Assembly (NCBI GenBank): GCA_934755305.1
Contig: CAKVLD010000115.1
Coordinates: 1 to 5,985, forward strand
DNA: 5,985 nucleotides
DNA from: an uncultured Clostridium sp.
Lineage (GTDB): Bacteria; Bacillota; Clostridia; Clostridiales; Clostridiaceae
Direction: 5' to 3'
Shown piece by piece: positions 1 to 4,883 of the stretch (within the stretch, counting starts at the first letter, position 1; each line of letters starts with the position of its first letter). The position numbers and the translations under genes were made by a program. A model generated the notes under the pieces. That model worked only from the letters and a program-made list of their open reading frames with translations, did no database searches and had not been told where the DNA came from.

Positions 1-531
1 GCTAATAAAGATGAAGAAGAATTAAATAATAGATTTAATTTTTTCTCCGATAAAGTATTGAAATTAGCTTTTTTTAAGAATAAGTTTTATAACAATGACC
101 AGGATTGTTTTGAAAACTATACTGTTTATCTATCTTATAAAGGTATAAAGATAAAATTATATTTACTGTTTGGATTTGGAACCATTGTTAGAGTTGAAAA
201 GTTGGATAGTGAATTTAAAAGTGATTTATTGTTAGATTTGGAAAGTATCTTAAATGAAAAAATAACTGTAGCTCAAAAGTTGAATTTAAAAAGTAAGATG
301 GATCTTTTGAATCATTTTTGCACTTTATCTGATATTTACACTAAAAATAACTTGAATATAGGAATGTGGTTAAATACTGGTATATTGAGTTTTAAAAATA
401 TTTTTCAAGTAGTATTTAGAGATACTAAGGATAAAGATTTAATATTACAACTATTTAAAGATAATGTAGATGAAATAAGGTTTGTTGAAGATGATGAAAG
501 TTTACCTCCTTATGTATGTACGTTTTTTTAA
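1..531 (+). CDS. Unrecognised protein, 3' part of gene (5' end outside window)
   Basis: The reading frame is open from the first base of the window to the TAA ending at 531, giving at least 176 residues. A TTG at 58 is in frame, but it has no ribosome site before it and the frame continues upstream, so I treat the gene as cut by the window edge. The protein is soluble-looking and mixed alpha/beta, with no signal peptide and no clear membrane segment. It contains a hydrophobic strand-like stretch (LYLLFGFG, about 37 residues after position 58) and an acidic C-terminus that ends in a run of aromatic and hydrophobic residues (PPYVCTFF). I do not recognise the family. Co-orientation with the next gene, a 42-base gap and no terminator suggest a shared transcript. 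Its size and position among accessory genes would fit an immunity-type or orphan protein, but nothing in the sequence shows this. Confidence 0.75.
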   Translation, partial: ANKDEEELNNRFNFFSDKVLKLAFFKNKFYNNDQDCFENYTVYLSYKGIKIKLYLLFGFGTIVRVEKLDSEFKSDLLLDLESILNEKITVAQKLNLKSKMDLLNHFCTLSDIYTKNNLNIGMWLNTGILSFKNIFQVVFRDTKDKDLILQLFKDNVDEIRFVEDDESLPPYVCTFF

Positions 532-573
532 AGAGAAAATTAATATTATATTAGGAAATGTGGTAGGTAAGAT

Positions 574-1485
574 ATGAAATGTAGAAAATACAGTGCAATT
601 CTTCATGGATGCATAATAAATGAAATAGAATTTAATGTATTTAAAAAGCTTCCTAGTAATTATGGAATATTGAGTAAAACTATAGCTATAAATGCAAGTA
701 AGGCTGCGAATTTAGAAGATAATTATATGCTTATGCCTGATATATTTGTTGCTAAGTATAAGGAAAATGGATTTGAGGAAATATTGTGTGTTACAAAGCC
801 TGAATTAGTAATTGAAGTTTGCTCTATAGCATCAAAATATGAAGATAAAGTTTTAAAAAAAGGCATATATGAAAGAATGGGGGTAGAAGAGTATATATTA
901 ATTGAAGAAACTGGATATATATATTACTATTTGTTAAATTCTAATGGGAAATATGAATTAGTATCAAATGTTGGTACGGCAGAAGAGTTAACAAGTAAAT
1001 ATATACCTAATTTCAAAATAAATCTGAAAAAACTATCAAATAAGATTATGAATTATAGAACAAGATTTTTATTAGAAGAGGAGCAGTGGTATATGGCTAT
1101 TGAAGATAAGACCATATCTGATTTATTTTTTGCAGATGCAAAAAATGAAATTAGAGAGTTAATAAAAGAGGGAGCTTCATTGGAATCATTAATGAAGAGT
1201 TATAGTTATTCAACATCAGAATTAAGAGAAGTTACAGGGCAAGTAAGTTATCTAGTGCCTAAAACAAATGGGCAAGAGTTTGAATCAGTAGATGATTGGT
1301 GCTGTCATATACCAGGAGAAGGAAAGTGGGAACTGTTTGGTAAAAATCTCTTTTCGTATACAGGAGCAGAAAGAGATACATTACTAATGGCACTAATATA
1401 TAACATTGGCTTAAAAGGATTGATAGAAATCTTACCTGAAGAAAGTATAGAGGAATTAAAAAAGATATTAGGAAAGGATAATTAA
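574..1485 (+). CDS. Uma2-family PD-(D/E)XK nuclease-like protein with extra C-terminal region
   Basis: The first 160 residues match the Uma2 (DUF820) restriction-endonuclease-like pattern. A proline-aspartate strand (P55-D56) is followed by the strand LVIEV with E81, then D91 and K95, and then the characteristic GVEEYILIE block (103-111). D56, E81 and nearby lysines are the likely metal-site residues of the PD-(D/E)XK fold. Family members are predicted nucleases, and their cellular role is mostly unknown. At 303 residues it is longer than the usual 180-200. The added region from about 160 to 303 has a predicted helical part (KNEIRELIKEG...STSELREVTG) that resembles the tails of some PD-(D/E)XK transposase-like proteins, then a segment with DDWCCH and GEGKWELFGK that I do not recognise. 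The ATG is preceded by a modest AGGT site at 565-568. The stop lies one base before the phosphoesterase start, so the two are probably translationally coupled. Activity is inferred, not shown. Confidence 0.8.
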   Translation: MKCRKYSAILHGCIINEIEFNVFKKLPSNYGILSKTIAINASKAANLEDNYMLMPDIFVAKYKENGFEEILCVTKPELVIEVCSIASKYEDKVLKKGIYERMGVEEYILIEETGYIYYYLLNSNGKYELVSNVGTAEELTSKYIPNFKINLKKLSNKIMNYRTRFLLEEEQWYMAIEDKTISDLFFADAKNEIRELIKEGASLESLMKSYSYSTSELREVTGQVSYLVPKTNGQEFESVDDWCCHIPGEGKWELFGKNLFSYTGAERDTLLMALIYNIGLKGLIEILPEESIEELKKILGKDN

Positions 1486-1486
1486 T

Positions 1487-2179
1487 ATGGTCTATGTTGT
1501 TGGAGATACTCATGGTGAACTAGAAATATATAAAATTAATAATAGGAATTTCCCAGAACAAAAGAAAATGACTAAAAAGGATTATTTAATTGTACTTGGG
1601 GATTTTGGACTAGTATGGAATAAAAGCAAAAGCCAAGAAAAGATGCTAGAGAATCTAAGTAAAAGAAATTTTACTACTTTGTGGGTAGATGGAAACCATG
1701 AGAATTTTGATTTGCTTAAAGAATATCCTGTTACTTTATGGAATGGGGGATATGTGCAAAAAATAACTGATTCAGTAATTCATTTAATGAGGGGGCAGGT
1801 ATTTACTATTGAAGGTAAGAAAATATTTGTTTTTGGAGGAGCTGAAAGTATAGATAAGGAATATAGGATTCCTGGTGTTTCCTGGTGGCCACAAGAAATA
1901 CCATCATTTAAAGAAATGGAAACAGGATATAAGTCATTAGAAGAACATGATAATAAAGTAGATTATATTCTTACTCATACTTGTAGCAAATCTACATTTG
2001 AATATATAAATATAAAAGAAAAGTTTAAAGATAAAGGAAATGATCCAACTATTGATTATTTGGAAAGGATAAAAGAAAAAACTGAGTTTAAACATTGGTA
2101 TTTTGGTCATTTTCATATTGACTTATCCATTAGTGAAAAGGAAACTGCTGTATATGATAAAATTATCAGAATAATATAA
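1487..2179 (+). CDS. Calcineurin-like metallophosphoesterase
   Basis: All the hallmark metal-binding blocks of the calcineurin-like metallophosphoesterase family (Metallophos) are present in order: GDTHG (D7, H9), GDFG (D39), GNHE (N70, H71), a THT block (H164) and GHFH (H208, H210). The enzyme should therefore bind two divalent metals and hydrolyse a phosphomonoester or phosphodiester. The substrate cannot be read from the sequence. At 230 residues it is a compact single-domain, cytoplasmic protein with no signal peptide. The insert with the GGAESIDKEYR block (117-127) and the WWPQEIP block (133-139) is like that of small phage- and island-borne members. The start follows an AGGAAAGG site at 1470-1477, and only one base separates it from the Uma2-like gene, so the two products may act together. 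A joint role on nucleic acids or nucleotides is possible but is only inference. Confidence 0.92.
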   Translation: MVYVVGDTHGELEIYKINNRNFPEQKKMTKKDYLIVLGDFGLVWNKSKSQEKMLENLSKRNFTTLWVDGNHENFDLLKEYPVTLWNGGYVQKITDSVIHLMRGQVFTIEGKKIFVFGGAESIDKEYRIPGVSWWPQEIPSFKEMETGYKSLEEHDNKVDYILTHTCSKSTFEYINIKEKFKDKGNDPTIDYLERIKEKTEFKHWYFGHFHIDLSISEKETAVYDKIIRII

Positions 2180-2203
2180 AAAGTTGTAGTTTAGGTGATG
2201 TAT

Positions 2204-2863
2204 ATGTATAGATTGATAAATTGGTTTTTTATAGGGAATGATAGAGGAAATATTATAGCCGTAGGAAATGTTATTGATAATCCTAAGTTTTATAGTGGTA
2301 AAACTATTCATACCAGTATAATTGAAAGCGTGTCTATTGATGACAAAAAGAGACAGTTTATTATAAAAACCTATTCAGGTAGCTTATATATTGCTAAATA
2401 TAAAGACGTATGTATAGAATGCATTGAAGACATAGAAGAATGCCTAAGAAATTTTAAAATTACTAAAGAGAATTTAAAGGGTTTTGAAAATACATATAAA
2501 GGGGAAAAAGATAGATTAAAGGATTATGTTAGTAGTATTTTAAATCCTAATGAATTATATATAGAAATGGCTGGTGTAAGTGCTTTAAGAGCTTTTTTTA
2601 TGACAAATGAAAGAGAGCTTAAGGAAATTCCAATTACAATACATGTGGGAATGTTTCAAGACTCTGTTTTGATTACTGATTTTGAAAATAATGTAGATTT
2701 TAGATTTTTCTTTAATCCTAATGAAATAAGAACATATTCTTGGAATGAAGAATTAAAGGCAATTAAAATTTATAATTTTGGATATAATATAAATTTCAGA
2801 CATGAAGATAAAGTAGTTCAAGTTAAAAGTAATGAATTAACAGTAATATCTAATACTTATTAA
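2204..2863 (+). CDS. Unrecognised 219-residue protein
   Basis: In-frame starts exist at GTG 2195, ATG 2198 and ATG 2204. I chose 2204 because AGGTG at 2193-2197 is then a ribosome site at a normal distance, whereas it would overlap or touch the other two starts. The N-terminal 60 residues look beta-rich, with a GNVIDNP turn, an IHTSII motif and a TYSGSLYI strand. I recall IHTS-type motifs from small uncharacterised proteins of gut bacteria, but cannot name a family. A charged helical stretch follows, and then a second beta-rich part rich in aromatic residues (DFRFFFNPNE, YNFGYNINFRH). There is no signal peptide or membrane segment. It lies 24 bases after the phosphoesterase gene with no terminator between, so it probably belongs to the same transcript. 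It is the last intact gene before the IS remnant. Function is unknown. Confidence 0.75.
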   Translation: MYRLINWFFIGNDRGNIIAVGNVIDNPKFYSGKTIHTSIIESVSIDDKKRQFIIKTYSGSLYIAKYKDVCIECIEDIEECLRNFKITKENLKGFENTYKGEKDRLKDYVSSILNPNELYIEMAGVSALRAFFMTNERELKEIPITIHVGMFQDSVLITDFENNVDFRFFFNPNEIRTYSWNEELKAIKIYNFGYNINFRHEDKVVQVKSNELTVISNTY

Positions 2864-2897
2864 GTTATATAAATATTATTAAATAAATCTAATTTGA

Positions 2898-2966
2898 TTT
2901 TTAACTACTGGTGGAGCACCTATTGAAGTAGTAAGAAAATACATTGAGAATCAGAAGGTGAAATAA
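2898..2966 (+). pseudogene. tnpA: tnpA remnant, C-terminal 22 codons of an IS200/IS605 Y1 transposase
   Basis: This frame reads FLTTGGAPIEVVRKYIENQ and ends KVK at TAA 2964-2966. That is the typical tail of an IS200-like Y1 HUH transposase. The YIENQ block (Tyr codon 2940-2942, Gln codon 2952-2954) corresponds to the catalytic tyrosine and metal-ligand glutamine in this family. The HUH motif and everything before it are missing, and an in-frame TGA at 2895-2897 closes the frame just upstream. The stop overlaps the tnpB ATG by one base, as in intact elements. It is too short to encode an enzyme. Confidence 0.82.
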
Positions 2967-3663
2967 TGCTTAAAGCCTATAAGTACAGGATATATCCAAC
3001 AAGTGAACAAAGATTATATCTTGCTAAAACATTTGGTTGTACTAGATTTGTCTACAATCAAATGTTAGCTGATAGAATTAAATCTTATGAAGAAAATAAA
3101 GATTTAGTTATACAACTAATAATCAAAATGGAACTATTAGTATAGATGGAAACTTTGTAAAAATTCCTAAACTAAAGTCTAAAATAAAAATAGTTTTGCA
3201 TAGACAATTCAAAGGATTAATTAAATCTGCCACTATATCTAAAACACCAAGTAATCAATATTATATTTCAATATTGGTAGATACTGAAAATATTCAACTA
3301 CCAAAGAATGATAATAAGATAGGAATCGACCTTGGGCTAAAAGAGTTTGCTATATGCTCTAATGGTGATAGATTTGATAATCCCCAAAATCTTAGAAAAT
3401 CTGAAAAGAAGTTATCTAAATTACAGAAAGACTTATCAAGAAAACAAAAAGGAAGCAACAATAGATATAAAGCAAGTTGGAATAGCAGAGAAATAATTAT
3501 TGCTCCATCTAACTATGCTAGTAGTCAACTTTGTTCAGAATGTGGCTATAAAAATAGTGATGTAAAAAATCTAGCACTTAGAAATTGGACTTGTCCTGAA
3601 TGTGGTGTAAACCACGACAGAGATATAAATGCTAGTATAAATCTACTGAAATTAGCAATGTAA
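2966..3663 (+). pseudogene. tnpB: tnpB remnant with two internal deletions
   Basis: The start is the ATG at 2966, behind GAAGGTG. The first 47 codons (MLKAYKYRIYPTSEQ...) are the canonical TnpB N-terminus. The reading then jumps, around 3100-3108, to another frame that begins SYTTNNQNGT, so about 60 residues and the frame are lost; the original frame stops at 3143-3145. The second part keeps the RuvC-I aspartate (GIDLG, codon 3328-3330), the four-cysteine zinc ribbon (CSEC/CPEC, 3532-3603) and the RuvC-III aspartate (DRDIN, codon 3622-3624). Between NNRYKA and SWNSREI (about 3473-3480) a further stretch of roughly 80 residues, which normally carries the RuvC-II glutamate, is missing without a frame change. 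Intact TnpB has about 370 residues, and about 230 codons remain here. It should be inactive as an RNA-guided nuclease. A TTG at 3196 could in principle start a 155-residue fragment, but it has no convincing ribosome site. Confidence 0.9.
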
Positions 3664-3771
3664 TTTTGGTATTATCTTGAGGTAGGAACTACCTTATTAG
3701 CTTGGGTAAACTTGTACCGTTAGGTATATTGACCAAGAAGCTCCCACTTCTATAAGTGGAGAGTAGTTTAC
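3664..3771 (+). ncRNA. IS605 right end, guide-RNA (omegaRNA/reRNA) scaffold-like structure
   Basis: Right after the tnpB stop there are several hairpins. The first is AGGTAG/CTACCT (3680-3685 with 3689-3694). The second is a larger stem, CTTGG/CCAAG (3701-3705 with 3733-3737), enclosing TACC/GGTA (3715-3718 with 3723-3726). The third, at the element end, is CTCCCACTT/AAGTGG-GAG (3741-3749 with 3754-3763), with one bulged A at 3760. In IS200/IS605 elements the region after tnpB, up to the right end, forms the scaffold of the RNA that guides TnpB, with the guide read from the flank. That matches the position and the stem density seen here. Whether an RNA is made from this decayed copy is unknown. 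The last hairpin is also the right-end fold that the transposase recognises. Confidence 0.45.
3702..3730 (+). promoter_or_regulatory. Possible promoter inside the IS right end
   Basis: TTGGGT (3702-3707) and TATATT (3725-3730) are 17 bases apart, the ideal spacing for a vegetative sigma factor. The -10 matches five of six consensus bases, but the -35 matches only three. If active, it would start transcription near 3737 and drive the RelA-like gene and its partner. In an AT-rich genome such pairs arise by chance, and these bases also belong to the scaffold stems. Confidence 0.22.
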
Positions 3772-3788
3772 AGAAAGGACATACTGTG
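3772..3788 (+). promoter_or_regulatory. Ribosome binding site deciding the GTG start at 3786
   Basis: AGAAAGGA (3772-3779) lies six bases before GTG 3786-3788. The in-frame GTG at 3756 falls inside the IS right-end hairpin and has no purine-rich site at a usable distance. The site begins directly after the inferred end of the IS element. Confidence 0.7.
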
Positions 3789-4379
3789 GATATTAAAAGG
3801 TTAATTAGAGATTTAGATGCAATAAGCTATAAAACAGGCTTAGGAAAAAACTTGAGAAACACTCTAAGAAAAGTAGATAAAGAAGATTTAATGAGAGAAC
3901 TTACTGATTATAGATTGTTTTTAAGGAAAAGACGAAGGTTGTTAAATAAATATACTTATAGAATAAAATCATTGCACTCACTAAAACTTAAATATGATAG
4001 ATATTATCCAACTAAGGAAATTGGAGTATGTTTTAATGATTTATTATGTATTAGAGTTATTGTTGAGAGTTATGATATTGATTTGCATAGTGAGAATATA
4101 AAACATGTAGATATGTCAAATGGAAAGAAAAATGATGATGGATACAGGGGCTATCATATTTATTATAAAAAGAGTAATTATCATTATCCAATAGAAGTTC
4201 AATTTTTTACTGAAAGAGATTATATTTTTAATATGTGGCTCCATAAATATGTTTATAAATATGAAAACAATGCAATAGGGATAAAATTAAAAGAGCTATA
4301 TGATGAAGGGATAATAACTAACGAAGATGATTTTAAGGAGAGGTTAAAAAGTGTATTACATAGTAGTAAAGGATTTTAA
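3786..4379 (+). CDS. RelA/SpoT-type nucleotidyltransferase-like protein (short, synthetase-like domain only)
   Basis: With the GTG start the protein has 197 residues. It carries the RelA/SpoT synthetase pattern. A very basic helix (RKRRRLLNKYTYRIKS) ends in R59-x-K61-S62 followed by S65 and K67, the nucleotide-binding region. FNDLLCIRVIV (83-93) holds the expected metal aspartate D85 and R90. DGYRGYH (118-124) holds the tyrosine that stacks on the acceptor nucleotide. PIEVQFFT (135-142) holds the second acidic residue E137. The segment between IRVIV and DGYRGYH is shorter than in classical alarmone synthetases, and no hydrolase or regulatory domain is present. It could make (p)ppGpp, or it could belong to the toxic small synthetases (toxSAS) that make toxic nucleotides or modify tRNA ends. 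The sequence does not decide. The next gene starts inside its 3' end. Its upstream context has been replaced by the IS remnant. Confidence 0.82.
   Translation: MDIKRLIRDLDAISYKTGLGKNLRNTLRKVDKEDLMRELTDYRLFLRKRRRLLNKYTYRIKSLHSLKLKYDRYYPTKEIGVCFNDLLCIRVIVESYDIDLHSENIKHVDMSNGKKNDDGYRGYHIYYKKSNYHYPIEVQFFTERDYIFNMWLHKYVYKYENNAIGIKLKELYDEGIITNEDDFKERLKSVLHSSKGF
4335..4350 (+). promoter_or_regulatory. Strong internal ribosome binding site before GTG 4351
   Basis: AAGGAGAGG (4335-4343) is one of the best ribosome sites in the window and lies seven bases before GTG 4351. It sits inside the coding sequence of the RelA-like gene, so the downstream gene can be translated by coupling and also independently at a high rate. 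Confidence 0.75.
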
Positions 4380-4575
4380 TTCAGTAGGATCAATTGTGTA
4401 TGGCTCAAGTGATTCAAAAGAAATAGATATGATAGATGATTTACTAAATTATAAATTGGAAGGAAAAGATAAGCAGGTTGTATTATTATCTAATTTAGAG
4501 ATGTGGAAAGAGTATGAACCCTTTAATATAGTAAAAAGTGTTGGAGAATTTATTGATAAAGCATTATTAAATTGA
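4351..4575 (+). CDS. Small acidic protein paired with the RelA-like gene (74 residues)
   Basis: The gene overlaps the end of the RelA-like gene by 29 bases in another frame and has its own strong ribosome site before the GTG start. The product begins MYYIVVKDFNSVGSIVYG, looks alpha/beta, and has a WKEYEPF block at 52-58 followed by a helix (VGEFIDKAL). It carries 13 acidic against 8 lysine residues, so it is acidic, in contrast to the basic N-terminal half of its neighbour. From memory the start and the YEPF...EF pattern resemble the small DUF6718-type proteins of clostridia, but I cannot verify this. A terminator follows at once, so the pair forms a closed unit. A role as antitoxin or regulator of the RelA-like enzyme is inference from gene order, size and charge. 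There is no signal peptide or membrane segment. Confidence 0.78.
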   Translation: MYYIVVKDFNSVGSIVYGSSDSKEIDMIDDLLNYKLEGKDKQVVLLSNLEMWKEYEPFNIVKSVGEFIDKALLN

Positions 4576-4577
4576 TT

Positions 4578-4604
4578 AAAGTACCTAGTAATTAGGTACT
4601 TTTT
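4578..4604 (+). terminator. Intrinsic terminator after the RelA-like/small-protein pair
   Basis: A perfect nine-base stem, AAAGTACCT (4578-4586) with AGGTACTTT (4594-4602), encloses a seven-base loop and runs into a short T tract. It begins three bases after the stop of the small gene. It should separate this unit from the toxin gene, which therefore needs its own promoter. The A-rich 5' arm and T-rich 3' arm could also make it work in the other direction. Confidence 0.82.
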
Positions 4605-4883
4605 CTATGATTAAAAATATAACTTTTAATGTAATTAAATTAATTTTAATAATAATTAATTAATAGAATTAAGTTTGTTTAATAATAAATTTACAATAGA
4701 GATTGTAGATACATTAAATAAATTTAATAGGTTTTTTCATACCTAAAACTAACAATATAATCTTAAAATTATAAATTTGAAATAAGTAAAAATACAATAT
4801 AAGTATTTTTGGATAATAATGTAACATGATATTATTTATGGTAAAATTGTAATGTGAATAGGTAAAATAAAGTAGAGGATATA
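4605..4883. other. AT-rich intergenic spacer without a credible gene
   Basis: The spacer is almost wholly A and T. The only ATG-initiated frames are very short (for example 18 codons from about 4607), with no ribosome site, and none encodes a helical WXG-like partner of the kind often found upstream of LXG toxins. A perfect eight-base inverted repeat, AAAAATAC (4788-4795) with GTATTTTT (4803-4810), lies upstream of the toxin gene. It is too AT-rich to be a strong hairpin but could be a protein-binding site. A promoter candidate is listed separately. Confidence 0.6.
4809..4835 (+). promoter_or_regulatory. Possible extended -10 promoter of the toxin gene
   Basis: TATTAT (4830-4835) is preceded by TG one base upstream (4827-4828), giving an extended -10. 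A weak TTGGAT (4809-4814) lies 15 bases upstream as a possible -35. The transcript would begin near 4842, about 40 bases before the TTG start. Another TATAAT occurs at 4756-4761 but without a good -35. The assignment is tentative in such AT-rich DNA. Confidence 0.28.

Larger units (their letters stand above)
2898..3771 (+). mobile_element. Decayed IS200/IS605-family element (tnpA and tnpB remnants plus right end)
   Basis: The stretch holds, in the usual order, the 3' end of tnpA, a tnpB overlapping it by one base, and a structured right end finishing in GTAGTTTAC. The left end and most of tnpA are gone, so the left boundary is the deletion point near 2895-2900 and not a true element end. The right boundary at about 3771 is placed from memory of related clostridial elements that end after the CTCCCACTT/AAGTGG hairpin. 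It fits the abrupt start of a ribosome site at 3772. IS200/IS605 elements transpose as single strands, have no terminal inverted repeats and make no target duplication, and none is seen. With tnpA almost wholly lost, the copy cannot move by itself. About 874 bases remain; intact tnpA-tnpB members are usually near 1.7-2 kb. Confidence 0.88.

Noticed and set aside
1259..1513. 84-codon open frame on the minus strand
   Set aside because: It lies within the Uma2-like gene and the phosphoesterase start, has no ribosome site and gives a low-complexity hydrophobic product. It is a shadow of the coding strand.
2123..2311. 62-codon open frame on the minus strand
   Set aside because: It overlaps two well supported plus-strand genes and its product is rich in Ile, Tyr and Ser, as expected from reverse reading of AT-rich codons.
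2885..2902. AAATC/GATTT hairpin followed by Ts, as a terminator for the 219-residue gene
   Set aside because: The stem is only five bases with one G-C pair, and it spans the deletion junction of the IS. It is too weak to call.
3196..3663. Intact 155-residue miniature TnpB starting at TTG 3196
   Set aside because: There is no ribosome site before the TTG, the canonical N-terminus lies upstream in another frame, and the catalytic RuvC-II part is missing. A decayed gene is the simpler reading.
3664..3771. Riboswitch or T-box leader for the RelA-like gene
   Set aside because: The stems sit where an IS605 right end is expected and end in its typical CTCCCACTT hairpin. No known riboswitch core motif was seen.
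4607..4663. Short ATG frame of 18 codons in the spacer
   Set aside because: It lacks a ribosome site, starts within the terminator tail and encodes only a low-complexity Ile/Asn string.
4616..4664. AT-rich runs as a replication origin or attachment site
   Set aside because: There are no iterons, DnaA boxes or duplicated core sequences. Base composition alone does not support it.
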